Program-made: the position numbers and the translations under genes
NCBI GenBank assembly: GCA_028280785.1
Contig: JANQLF010000091.1
Span: forward strand, 1 to 63,542
Reading direction: 5' to 3'
DNA from: Planctomycetota bacterium
Lineage (GTDB): Bacteria; Planctomycetota; UBA11346
Length of the DNA stretch: 63,542 nucleotides
Shown: positions 1-8,956 of the stretch, piece by piece
Layout of the letters: each line of letters opens with the position of its first letter
Position numbering within the stretch: position 1 is the first letter of the stretch
The notes under the pieces: model-generated
Database searches by the model: none
Told to the model about the DNA's origin: nothing
Seen by the model: the letters and a program-made list of their open reading frames with translations, nothing else

Positions 1-3000
1 ACCTTCGGCGGTTTTACCTTCGATGGTTTGAATTTCTTGATGATTAAAGGCATCTTGCTTCATGACTTGAACCAAAGCAGAAATTAATTCTTTGTCTTCG
101 CCATTAAATTCAGCTTCGATACGACCTTTGGTGTCGTCAAGATCAGTGCCACCATAGCCCATGATCACATGGAGGATGGTGCGTTTAAATGCTTCATAAG
201 CTTCAGCGTCACTTGATTTCAGTGCCGCTAATTTTGCTTCGCCGCCTTCTTGTAATTGAGCAGCTTTCGAATTTAAACGGTCCGCTTTATTGTGGAAAAT
301 TGGACGCATTAATGTTTCAGTTAATGTTGCAATGGCACGCAGTACTGATTTTTCACCACAACCTGCACATGCACCGTCACCAGATACCAATGCCTGATAT
401 TTAGACTTAAGCATCAAGTGATAGCGCAGGGTTGCCGCACGTGATTCAGAAGGCGTCGCTTTATCAAACATGCCGAGGTATTTTTGTGGCGTGTCGCGCA
501 ATAAATCGAGGAAGCCTTCGGCGGTTTCCATGTCTGCGTGCATATCTTCTGTTTCTGGTGCCATGCGTAAGGCATCGTCGTCACAAGAATCAACACAGGC
601 AGCGCAACCTTTACATAGGTCGGTTACATTAATTGAAAATAAACCACCAGTGCCTGCATTTTTCTTTTCAAGCAAACTAAACACACCCATAGTGCGTTGG
701 TAAGCCATCGGCACCTTAGACATAATGGTTTTAAATTCAGAAGCCGAGGTGTCGTCAATGGCGTCCTCGGCTTCTACAGCTTTATCGATCTCTTCAGCGA
801 CGATGTCTTTAAAGAGGGTTTTACCTTTTTCAGCTACTACATCGATCATGCGTGCGCGGCTGCTGTCGGAAATTTTAGGCACAGCTTTCATTAAAGCCGT
901 GCGTGCGCCGTCATTGCTAACGTAATGACGAACTGCGGTTGAAAGAACAGCGTTAATATCTTGTGCTGTATTTGGCAGCGCTGTGTCTGGACAGACAACA
1001 ATACAGTCCATGCATTGAGTACAATTTTCTTCGATCCAAACTGGTACTTCACGACGAGCGCCGTATTTACTGGCATCAACACCAGAGGCAGCTGCCATGA
1101 CACCAACAGAAGACAGTTCACTTGCTGGTTGATGGTAACCAAGACCAGCACGGAATTCACTATTAAAGTAGTCTTTGGTATACATCGGCGCTTTAACGCG
1201 GCTTTCAGGAATTTCGTCTAAGTTTGAAGCGCAAACAACTGCACCAGTAAAGCCTGAACGATCAGGTGCATTTACATCACCATGAGCAATTTCAGTAACG
1301 CGTTCGAAACCTTCTTTCATCACGGTCATGTTTGAATCAACAACCGCGTCACCGAAGCGACCGAATTTTTTCACGTATTGAGCACGTACGGTTTTCTCAA
1401 AGTCTGCTTTATCAATTTTGTAATCGTTTAAGAAACTCGATACGCCAAAAAAGGCACCTAAGAATGAGTTACCTTGCATACGCGTTTGTAAGTCTTCGCG
1501 ACTTGTCGCATTTTTCGCAATATCAAAACCAGCTAAGGTAAAGACGCGTATTTTGCGATCGATAATTTCTTGGCGATATTTGGGTGGGATGCGTGACCAA
1601 GCGGCTTCAGCTGATTCTTCTTGGCTTTCCCAAACAAAGGCGCCGCCTTCTTCGAGGCCGACTAATGGATTGTCATGTAAGAAGATTTTCGGGTCACAGC
1701 AGAGAACAACGCTCACGTGTTGCAGATCACAGTTCACGCGAATGCGTTCAGGGGCAGCAACCATAAAGTAGTTGGTTGGTGCACCTTTTTTCTCTGAACC
1801 GTATTTCGGGTTAGCGCTGACGTGAACGATTTCTTTTAAGTCACCGTTTTCTTCACGAATGTCATCGCGTTCAGCAACGAAATTCGAGAACGTACCGAGA
1901 ATTTCACCGAGGTTTTTACCCGTGGTAATCATACCCCAGCCACCTATAGAGTGTAAACGTACGGCGATTGATTTATCTGGTAATAAGGAAGGGGTGTCTT
2001 CACTGAGAACTGCGTATGGATGGTCGATGCCAACATAGAAGAAACGTTCACCATCGGCAGCAGTTTTACCATCTTTGCGCTTAGCGCCTTTAGTTACATA
2101 TTCGTAAGCACCAAGAATGCCTTCAGGACGGAAGTCGCGTGAACCAAGACCGTAAACACCAGAATAGACATCGGGCATTTCATCGATGCTAATTTCACAA
2201 TCGATGTGAGCGAAGGCTTTGCTTTCTGAATTTTCACGTGCCTTAAATAAGGCTCCGCGAATTTCACGAGTCAATGGGTTGTCACCTGACATAGATTCGT
2301 CAGTGCGCTCTAAAATAATAACGTTCTTTTTGCCTTTTAATGCTTTGGCGATGGCTGCTTCTGGGAATGGGCGAATAACGTTTGGATGAACAACACCAAC
2401 TTTTTCACCTTGTGCGCGTAGGTAATCAACCGCAGCTTCAATATTTTCTGCAGCACAACCCATAGCAACAAAAACGGTATCAGCATCATCACATTTATAT
2501 TCGCTGACTAAGCCGTAATAACGACCAGTTAAGTCACCGTACTCTTGGTATGCTTTTTCGAAGAAATCGAGAATTTCTTCGGTAAAGTTATTACGACGAG
2601 CGGCAACACCGTTCATGTAATGCTCTTGGTTTTGTACTGGGCCTAAGAGCTGTGGATTTTTAAGATCGATAACTTCAGGAACGCGGCGGCGCAGGGGGCC
2701 GAACAATTCGCGTTGTGCCGCGGTTGGACATTCAATGGTATCATCGGCGCGACCGAGGAATTCGCGAACTAATGCGGGTTCTGGGCGCAAGAAGGTGCGT
2801 TCTAAGTGGGTAGATAAAAAACCATCCTGGATGTTCATTCCAGGATTGAGTGTTTGTTCATTGACTTTGCGCAGGATCAGTGCGTGGTCGCTGGCTTGTT
2901 GGGCGTCTTTAGCAAAGACCATGGTCCAGCCAGTGTCGAATGCGGCGTAGATGTCGTCATGACCGCAGTGCACGTTGAGTGCGTGTTTGGTCAAAGCGCG

Positions 3001-3366
3001 GGCGCCGACCTGAAGCACCATGGTCGAAAGTTTGCCAGGTGCGTGGTAGTATTGCTCGAGGCCATAAACGATACCTTGGCCCGAAGTGAAGTTCACGGTG
3101 CGCTTACCAGTGACCGATGCAGCAATAGCGCCACCTTGAGCAGCGTGCTCGCCTTCTGCCTCAATGGCGAAGAAGCTGTCACCGAAGGCGTTCAAAACAC
3201 CTTTAGCAAATGACAATTGGAAGTTCTCACCTTGCTCCGTTGATGGTGTGATTGGGTAAAATACACCAGCCTCGGCTACTAGGGGCTCCGTATATGATCC
3301 GATCAATTGACCACCATTGGTGGTAACTCGAATTCCCGGATATTTTGCTTTGGTAGTTGTCGACAT
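1..3366 (-). CDS. nifJ: Pyruvate/2-oxoacid:ferredoxin oxidoreductase, single chain (C-terminus beyond window)
   Basis: The frame is open from an ATG at 3366 to the window edge (1122 codons). It starts MSTTTKAKYPGIRVTTNGG and follows the NifJ order: alpha TPP-pyrimidine domain (YPITPST), domain II, gamma domain (LHSIGGWGMITTGK), a two-cluster ferredoxin domain, and the TPP-binding domain. Visible 4Fe-4S motifs are CTQCMDCIVVCPD (about residue 778) and CKGCAACVDSCD (about 915). The TPP-domain motif GDGACAGCGE lies near residue 996, later than in typical NifJ, so this is a longer variant. The family converts pyruvate (or another 2-oxoacid) and CoA to acyl-CoA, CO2 and reduced ferredoxin in the cytoplasm. 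A GGAA sequence precedes the start. It is divergent from a ferredoxin-type nuo operon, so a role as electron supplier is plausible. Substrate is inferred, not shown. Confidence 0.93.
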   Translation of the reverse strand, partial: MSTTTKAKYPGIRVTTNGGQLIGSYTEPLVAEAGVFYPITPSTEQGENFQLSFAKGVLNAFGDSFFAIEAEGEHAAQGGAIAASVTGKRTVNFTSGQGIVYGLEQYYHAPGKLSTMVLQVGARALTKHALNVHCGHDDIYAAFDTGWTMVFAKDAQQASDHALILRKVNEQTLNPGMNIQDGFLSTHLERTFLRPEPALVREFLGRADDTIECPTAAQRELFGPLRRRVPEVIDLKNPQLLGPVQNQEHYMNGVAARRNNFTEEILDFFEKAYQEYGDLTGRYYGLVSEYKCDDADTVFVAMGCAAENIEAAVDYLRAQGEKVGVVHPNVIRPFPEAAIAKALKGKKNVIILERTDESMSGDNPLTREIRGALFKARENSESKAFAHIDCEISIDEMPDVYSGVYGLGSRDFRPEGILGAYEYVTKGAKRKDGKTAADGERFFYVGIDHPYAVLSEDTPSLLPDKSIAVRLHSIGGWGMITTGKNLGEILGTFSNFVAERDDIREENGDLKEIVHVSANPKYGSEKKGAPTNYFMVAAPERIRVNCDLQHVSVVLCCDPKIFLHDNPLVGLEEGGAFVWESQEESAEAAWSRIPPKYRQEIIDRKIRVFTLAGFDIAKNATSREDLQTRMQGNSFLGAFFGVSSFLNDYKIDKADFEKTVRAQYVKKFGRFGDAVVDSNMTVMKEGFERVTEIAHGDVNAPDRSGFTGAVVCASNLDEIPESRVKAPMYTKDYFNSEFRAGLGYHQPASELSSVGVMAAASGVDASKYGARREVPVWIEENCTQCMDCIVVCPDTALPNTAQDINAVLSTAVRHYVSNDGARTALMKAVPKISDSSRARMIDVVAEKGKTLFKDIVAEEIDKAVEAEDAIDDTSASEFKTIMSKVPMAYQRTMGVFSLLEKKNAGTGGLFSINVTDLCKGCAACVDSCDDDALRMAPETEDMHADMETAEGFLDLLRDTPQKYLGMFDKATPSESRAATLRYHLMLKSKYQALVSGDGACAGCGEKSVLRAIATLTETLMRPIFHNKADRLNSKAAQLQEGGEAKLAALKSSDAEAYEAFKRTILHVIMGYGGTDLDDTKGRIEAEFNGEDKELISALVQVMKQDAFNHQEIQTIEGKTAEG

Positions 3367-3547
3367 TTCGTATCTATTCCTAGCGCTTAAGTAGCGGAAA
3401 ATGCAGGGTTCGCTGCAATTACAGGGTCTCTTCTGTGAGCGCAGCAGCCTATAAAGCACCCAGCTTTGATCCAGTGTGCGTTTCCATGCAAGTTAGCTTA
3501 ATTTTTATGCAAATTGGTATAGGAATCAGAGATATGACATAATTTGT

Positions 3548-3564
3548 TATACGTATAGCGTATA
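3548..3564. promoter_or_regulatory. Perfect 6-5-6 palindrome in the nifJ/nuoA divergent spacer
   Basis: TATACG-TATAG-CGTATA lies in the 278-bp spacer between the divergent nifJ-like gene and nuoA, 81 bp upstream of nuoA. Its position suits an operator or a promoter-overlapping site serving one or both operons. The binding protein is unknown, and an AT-rich palindrome of this size could occur by chance. Confidence 0.35.
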
Positions 3565-3644
3565 GAAAATTGAAGAGCTGAGCATCCTTCTTGACATAGG
3601 AACTAGCTAAAAAGGATGGCGGCCACTCCCACCGAAAGGACCAG

Positions 3645-4028
3645 ATGACTGACTATGCGGTTGTCGGTTTGTTTGCACTTTTAGGCATACTTTATGTCGG
3701 TGGAGCCATTGTCGCTTCTCGTTTATTGGGCACCAAAGGCCGCGACTATAAGCACAAGCATGTGCCTTATGAATGTGGTGTACTGCCTTATGGCACTGCC
3801 CGTATCCAATTCAAAGTTGGCTACTATTTATTTGCCTTGGTTTTCATGATTTTTGATGTGGAGGCCTTGTTTTTATTCCCTTGTGTGAGCATCTTTCGTG
3901 ATGTCTGTGATGGTGAAATTGCAACACTAGCGGCAATCCAAGTTATGCTCGAATTACTGGTTTTTATTGGGATTCTGGGACTCGGACTCTTGTTTGCGTG
4001 GCGTAAAGGCGTGCTGAAATGGGAATGA
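3645..4028 (+). CDS. nuoA: NADH-quinone oxidoreductase-type complex I subunit A
   Basis: 127 aa, the usual NuoA length. It has three membrane helices and the conserved NuoA loop [15 protein letters not shown] followed by [17 protein letters not shown], whose acidic DVE is typical of the family. It is a membrane-arm subunit lining the quinone-site junction with B, D and H. The ATG is preceded by a good Shine-Dalgarno (GAAAGGACC). It is the first gene of a ten-gene operon and overlaps the next gene by a few bases. Confidence 0.96.
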   Translation: MTDYAVVGLFALLGILYVGGAIVASRLLGTKGRDYKHKHVPYECGVLPYGTARIQFKVGYYLFALVFMIFDVEALFLFPCVSIFRDVCDGEIATLAAIQVMLELLVFIGILGLGLLFAWRKGVLKWE

Positions 4029-5242
4029 TCAATCAACTCCCTAAAGTCCTCGATCCGATTCCCGGTGGCAAGATGGTGGTCAACGCTGTTGATTACCTAG
4101 TGAACTGGGCGCGCTCCAATTCACTGTGGCCACTCGTCTACGGAACCTCGTGCTGTGCTATCGAGATGATGGCTACCGGCGCTGCCAAGCACGATATTGC
4201 ACGCTTTGGTGCTGAAGTTTTTCGTGCCTCGCCACGTCAGGCTGACGTCATTATCTTGGCAGGTACGTTAACTGAAAAAATGTCGAAGCATTTGGAAGTG
4301 CTCTATGACCAAATGCCAGAACCGAAATATGTGGTGGCCATGGGCGCCTGCACCATTTCAGGTGGTCCATTCTACTATGACAACTACAGCGTGATTAAGG
4401 GCGCAGACCGCATTATTCCGGTCGACGTCTTTATACCTGGTTGCCCACCGCGGCCTGAAGCACTGTTATATGGTATCATGGAGCTGCAAAAATTAATTCG
4501 TGGTGAAAGCATTCGTAATCCACGCAAGCCCGGTGAAGTTGAATCTGAGCCATGGGTGAATCGCCATCAAGAGGCTGTTGCTGAATGGGAAAAAGAACAA
4601 GAAGCGGTAGAAGAGGAAATAGCTCCGCAACGTGCTCAATGGAAAGAAGACAACCCAGATTTTAAAGCCTTTAAACATCCTAAAAAGCCAGTCGAAGATT
4701 TAGAAAAAATGGAGTACGTGCCACGCGAAAAGCGCGTTGGTGCCGAACCGTTTGCACTGTGGAATATAGTACACGAAAAATTCCCCGAAGTGACCTTGCA
4801 TGGTATTGAAGAAGTCACGGAAGAAGCGCTTGCTGAAAAGGGTGCGGAATACATTCCTGATTTTGTTGTAGGCACCGAGCAATATTCAGCTTTTGTACGT
4901 TTTTTACGTGAACATGCAGATACAGATTGTGATTACATTATTCAGGTAACCGCGGTTGATTTCGTTGACCGTTATGATGTCTGTGTGCACTTAATGTCGA
5001 CAACGAAAAAGCATAAGATTTTTGTGCGTTGCAGTATTGATCACGATGATCCAAAAATAGATACCATCAGTCATATTTACCTCGGTGCTAATTGGCATGA
5101 GCGTGAAGTCTATGACTTCTTTGGCATCACCTTTAATAATCACCCAGACATGCGTCGGATCTTTTTATTCGATGAATTTGATGCGCATCCATTGCGCAAA
5201 GATTTCGATGATCCATCACGTTTAACCAAGAGGCCGTATTAA
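4019..5242 (+). CDS. nuoBC: Fused complex I subunits B and C (NuoBC)
   Basis: 407 aa. Residues about 1-165 are NuoB, with the four Cys ligands of cluster N2 visible in [18 protein letters not shown] and [12 protein letters not shown] charged linker (about 170-240, rich in Glu and Lys) leads to a NuoC domain (about 245-407) with [19 protein letters not shown] and HPLRKDF. No stop or frameshift separates the two parts, so this is a true fusion. E. coli instead fuses C with D. It forms part of the quinone-reducing Q module. The start could be the ATG at 4019 or at 4025; the latter gives an ATGA overlap with the nuoA stop. Confidence 0.95.
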   Translation: MGMINQLPKVLDPIPGGKMVVNAVDYLVNWARSNSLWPLVYGTSCCAIEMMATGAAKHDIARFGAEVFRASPRQADVIILAGTLTEKMSKHLEVLYDQMPEPKYVVAMGACTISGGPFYYDNYSVIKGADRIIPVDVFIPGCPPRPEALLYGIMELQKLIRGESIRNPRKPGEVESEPWVNRHQEAVAEWEKEQEAVEEEIAPQRAQWKEDNPDFKAFKHPKKPVEDLEKMEYVPREKRVGAEPFALWNIVHEKFPEVTLHGIEEVTEEALAEKGAEYIPDFVVGTEQYSAFVRFLREHADTDCDYIIQVTAVDFVDRYDVCVHLMSTTKKHKIFVRCSIDHDDPKIDTISHIYLGANWHEREVYDFFGITFNNHPDMRRIFLFDEFDAHPLRKDFDDPSRLTKRPY

Positions 5243-6393
5243 TGGATTTAGTCTCGGCCCAAGTTCCTGCTGGTTTTCCTGAAACGCACCCCAATGAGTT
5301 AACTGAAGAATTTTATCTCAACATGGGACCGCAGCATCCGGCTACCCACGGTGTTTTACGCTTGGTGGTTAAATTGGATGGTGAAACCGTCAAGGGTGTG
5401 GTTCCACATCTCGGCTACATTCATCGTAGTATTGAGAAGATGGCTGAATCCGAGACCTACGTTCAAAATATTCATTTAACTGACCGTCTTGATTATCTGT
5501 CCTGCCACATGAATAATTTATGTTTATGTATGGCAGTTGAAAAAGGTGCCAACATCGGTGTGCCCGAGCGTGGTGAATATATTCGTATCATGATTTGCGA
5601 ATTACAGCGTCTGCAGTCGCATTTATTGTGGTGGGCGACCTTTGGCATGGATTTAGGCGCATTAACCGCGTTTTTATACGGTTTTGATCAACGCGAACAA
5701 ATCACCGACATTTTTGAGGATGTTTGTGGTGCACGTTTAACGATGAATTATTTCCGCCCAGGTGGTTCGTACTGCGACGTACCTGATACTTTTATTCCAC
5801 GCGTGAAAGCGGTGCTCGAAGGGATGGAAAAATCATTGGATGAGTACGCCGATTTAGTTGGTGGCAATATGATTATCCAAGAGCGCTGTCAGGGCATTGG
5901 TGTATTAACCAAAGAAAAAGCAATCTCTTATGGTTGCAGTGGTCCAGTAGCTCGTGCGGCTGGTGTTGATTATGATGTGCGTCGCGATGATCCGTATGGT
6001 ATTTATGATCGCTTTGATTTTGATGTGCCGCTTGGCAAAAATGGCGATTGCTATGATCGTTATACCGTGCGTATTGAAGAAATGCGTCAGTCGATGCGTA
6101 TTCTTGAGCAGTGCATTAAAGAGATGCCAAGTGAAGGGCCGTATCGCTCGAAAATAAAAACAGTGATTAAAATACCTGAAGGCCATTCGTATGCCAATGT
6201 AGAAACCGCGCGTGGTTTGTTTGGCACCTACATTGTTTCTGATAATAAACCAAAACCGTATCGTTTAAAATATCGTTCACCAAATTTTTCCAATGTGAAT
6301 ATCATCGATGAAGTGGCTAAAGGATTTAAAGTCGCTGACTTGGTAACGGTACTTGCAACCCTTGACCCTGTCATTCCGGATATCGATCGCTAA
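5242..6393 (+). CDS. nuoD: Complex I subunit D (49-kDa homologue)
   Basis: 383 aa. The N-terminal NMGPQHPATHGVLR contains the conserved His loop at the quinone site. Further conserved blocks are GYIHRSIEKMAE, DRLDYLSCHMNN and GEYIRIMICELQRL, and the C-terminus ends DPVIPDIDR. It forms the quinone-binding cavity with NuoB. Start and stop are coupled to neighbours by TAATG junctions on both sides, implying translational coupling in the operon. Confidence 0.96.
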   Translation: MDLVSAQVPAGFPETHPNELTEEFYLNMGPQHPATHGVLRLVVKLDGETVKGVVPHLGYIHRSIEKMAESETYVQNIHLTDRLDYLSCHMNNLCLCMAVEKGANIGVPERGEYIRIMICELQRLQSHLLWWATFGMDLGALTAFLYGFDQREQITDIFEDVCGARLTMNYFRPGGSYCDVPDTFIPRVKAVLEGMEKSLDEYADLVGGNMIIQERCQGIGVLTKEKAISYGCSGPVARAAGVDYDVRRDDPYGIYDRFDFDVPLGKNGDCYDRYTVRIEEMRQSMRILEQCIKEMPSEGPYRSKIKTVIKIPEGHSYANVETARGLFGTYIVSDNKPKPYRLKYRSPNFSNVNIIDEVAKGFKVADLVTVLATLDPVIPDIDR

Positions 6394-7523
6394 TGAGTTT
6401 TTTCGGAACTATTTGGGATGGCGTTGGTGAGATGTTTGATGCGATTTTCAATGGCGATTGGTCCAAAGAAAATCAAATTGGTGCTACTGTCCGTGGATGG
6501 TGCGGCGAAAATGAAACACTGGCAGACTGGATCAATGCTGGCATTAGTTTAGCAACCCTAGCGGCGATTGCCTCACTATCGGCGATGGTTCTAGTGTATT
6601 TTGAGCGCAAAGTCTCTGGGCATATGCAGCGTCGTCTTGGCCCGATGCGCACTGGTCCACATGGGATTTTCCAAACGCTTGCCGACGGTATTAAATTATT
6701 CTTTAAAGAGGGCTTTCGCCCCAAATCAGCCGATTTCTTTACTTATTATTTAGCGCCATTTATTCCAATGATGGGATCATTCATGATCCTTGCTGTTATT
6801 CCATTTGATCAGCACCTGCAGGTTGCTAATCCTGAACTCGGAATCATTTATGTTGCGGCAGTTGCCGGCTTAGCTGGCTTTGGCTTGATAATCGGTGCTT
6901 GGGGATCGAATAATAAATATTCTCTACTCAGTGGTATGCGCAGCGGCGCGCAAATGATCTCCTATGAAGTGTCGTTGCTTTTGGCTATATTGTTAATTGT
7001 CTTAGTGAGCGGACATACCAATTTGCAGGAAATTATTAAGACTCAAGAAGGCGGTATCTTTAATTGGTGGATTTTTAAATTACCAGTGCTTGGACTCATT
7101 TCTTTCGTCTTTTTTATTATTACTACCAACGCCGAATTGAATCGTACACCGTTCGATTTGTCTGAGGCGGAATCTGAATTAGGTGCTGGATTCCATACTG
7201 AGTATTCTGGTATTTGTTTTTCGATGTTCTTCCTCGCCGAATATGTGAATATGTTGATTGCTGCGTCCTTGGCGACGACTTTGTTCCTCGGCGGCTGGCA
7301 TGCACCTCATCCAGGACTGGATTATCCGGGGCTCGGTTGGTTGTGGTTTGGTGCTAAGACCTCTTGCATTATCTTTTTATATTTCTGGTTCCGTTGGACC
7401 TTCCCACGTCTGCGTATTGACCAGATGATGGATTTTGAGTGGCGCTTTTTGTTGCCGGCATCGATGGTGAGTTTGTTATTAGCAGGTGTGTTTATGTCTA
7501 TGGGATGGTACATTGGTGACTGA
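6393..7523 (+). CDS. nuoH: Complex I membrane subunit H
   Basis: 376 aa, multi-pass membrane protein. The signature FERKVSGHMQRRLGPMRTGPHG, split here between residues about 70 and 91, and the loop ELNRTPFDLSEAESEL are diagnostic of NuoH (ND1), which links the Q site to the proton-channel arm. It carries a roughly 50-residue N-terminal extension before the first helix compared with E. coli NuoH (325 aa). The start overlaps the nuoD stop (TAATG). Confidence 0.96.
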   Translation: MSFFGTIWDGVGEMFDAIFNGDWSKENQIGATVRGWCGENETLADWINAGISLATLAAIASLSAMVLVYFERKVSGHMQRRLGPMRTGPHGIFQTLADGIKLFFKEGFRPKSADFFTYYLAPFIPMMGSFMILAVIPFDQHLQVANPELGIIYVAAVAGLAGFGLIIGAWGSNNKYSLLSGMRSGAQMISYEVSLLLAILLIVLVSGHTNLQEIIKTQEGGIFNWWIFKLPVLGLISFVFFIITTNAELNRTPFDLSEAESELGAGFHTEYSGICFSMFFLAEYVNMLIAASLATTLFLGGWHAPHPGLDYPGLGWLWFGAKTSCIIFLYFWFRWTFPRLRIDQMMDFEWRFLLPASMVSLLLAGVFMSMGWYIGD

Positions 7524-8064
7524 AGTCGATAAGCATGGTAGCCGTCCCCAAAACTTGGGTGCTTTCGAGCGTGAGCCTGAAAAGCAGGACGAGGAAAAGC
7601 CGAAGCAAGGCATGATAGCGCGTTATTGTTCGTTGATTTTCGGCGGTACGAAATCGCTCTTAACCGGGATGAAGGTAACTATTTTTACTTTCTTGAATCC
7701 TAAATCGACGGTGACGCAGCAGTATCCTGAAAATAAAGATACCTTGGAAATGAAAGAGCGTTTTCGTGGCCAGGTGATTATGCCGCATAATGAAGATGGT
7801 GAGCATAATTGTACGGCCTGTACGTTGTGCGAAAAAGCCTGTCCGAATGGCAGTATCAATGTACTGCCAACTAAGAACATCGCCGGTAAGAAAATCCTTG
7901 GAAAATATATTTATCGTTTGGATACGTGTACGATTTGCGCCCTGTGTGTGGAAGCCTGTCCTTTTGATGCGATTCGCATGGGTCAGGACTTTGAATTAGC
8001 TACTTTGAATAAAGATTCCTTAGAATTGGTCTTGAATAAGAAAGAGGGTCGATGGAAATCGTAG
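7516..8064 (+). CDS. nuoI: Complex I iron-sulfur subunit I
   Basis: 182 aa from the GTG at 7516. This start overlaps the nuoH stop by 8 bp and has GGGATGG upstream; a further in-frame GTG at 7486 lies well inside nuoH and is less likely. Two 4Fe-4S motifs of the CxxCxxCxxxCP type are visible, CTACTLCEKACP and CTICALCVEACP, ligating clusters N6a and N6b. It passes electrons towards NuoB. In a complex without E, F and G it would be the natural docking point for ferredoxin, as in photosynthetic and archaeal complexes. The stop overlaps the nuoJ start. Confidence 0.94.
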   Translation: MTEVDKHGSRPQNLGAFEREPEKQDEEKPKQGMIARYCSLIFGGTKSLLTGMKVTIFTFLNPKSTVTQQYPENKDTLEMKERFRGQVIMPHNEDGEHNCTACTLCEKACPNGSINVLPTKNIAGKKILGKYIYRLDTCTICALCVEACPFDAIRMGQDFELATLNKDSLELVLNKKEGRWKS

Positions 8065-8648
8065 ATATTCTCTTCTACTTGTTCACGATTATTATCATTG
8101 GTTGTGCAATATTAACCGTGACCTTGAAGCATGTCTTGCATGCAGCTATTTGTTTGATGTTTACATTATTCACAACAGGCGCTCTCTTTCTGTTGATGAA
8201 CGCGGAATTTGTCGCTCTGGTCCAAGTCATGGTCTATATAGGTGGCGTAGTTATTTTTATTGTTTATGCGATTTTATTAACCACCGATTTGGGTGAAAAA
8301 TTCTTGCCGGTGCCACCAGCAAAGCGTGCCATGGCAGCTGTCTTTACCTTATTGATTGCTGGCATCATGACCTTTTTACTATCAAGCAAAATCAAGCTTT
8401 ATAGCGATCCTTTAGAAGATCGTGTGAACCAAAGCCCTGAAGTCACCATGGTGATGGAGCAACGCGATCCAAATTATGAAAAGCCAGAATTTCCTACGGT
8501 TGCTTCTATTGGAGAGCGTCTGTTGCGTTCCGATACAATGGGTTTTCTCATTCCGTTTGAAGTAATTTCAGTGATCTTGTTGGCTGCTTTATTCGCGGCG
8601 TCGACCATTGCTCGCAAATCTAAACGCGAAGAGGAGGCTGCTGCATGA
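8052..8648 (+). CDS. nuoJ: Complex I membrane subunit J
   Basis: 198 aa with five predicted hydrophobic segments. Typical NuoJ blocks are HVLHAAICLMFTLFTTGALF and the glycine-rich helix FVALVQVMVYIGGVVIFIVYA, split here over residues about 25-75. It belongs to the membrane arm next to K and A. It overlaps nuoI by 13 bp and nuoK by 4 bp (ATGA). Confidence 0.95.
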   Translation: MEIVDILFYLFTIIIIGCAILTVTLKHVLHAAICLMFTLFTTGALFLLMNAEFVALVQVMVYIGGVVIFIVYAILLTTDLGEKFLPVPPAKRAMAAVFTLLIAGIMTFLLSSKIKLYSDPLEDRVNQSPEVTMVMEQRDPNYEKPEFPTVASIGERLLRSDTMGFLIPFEVISVILLAALFAASTIARKSKREEEAAA

Positions 8649-8956
8649 GTCTCGGCTCGTTAATTGGTTTAAGTTTTTGTTTGTTTTGCATTGGCGTTTT
8701 TGGTCTGCTGACCCGTCGTCATGTGATCGCGATGTTTCTGTCTATCGAATTAATGATTAATGCAGCATTGATTAATTTTGTTGCCTTTGCGCATTATGGT
8801 GTGACCGGTATTGATGCGACAGCCGGTAATGTTTTCCCATTATTTATTATCGCACTAACCTCTGCTGAGATGGCTATTGGTTTGGCAATTATTGTGGCTT
8901 TATTTAGACGTACTCAAACGCTCGATGTGGAAAGTCTTACCGACCTGAATGGCTGA
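8645..8956 (+). CDS. nuoK: Complex I membrane subunit K
   Basis: 103 aa, three helices, the standard length for NuoK (ND4L). The conserved Glu residues sit in IELMINAALINF and SAEMAIGLAI, the charges used for proton transfer in this subunit. It overlaps nuoJ by 4 bp and nuoL by 8 bp. Confidence 0.96.
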   Translation: MSLGSLIGLSFCLFCIGVFGLLTRRHVIAMFLSIELMINAALINFVAFAHYGVTGIDATAGNVFPLFIIALTSAEMAIGLAIIVALFRRTQTLDVESLTDLNG

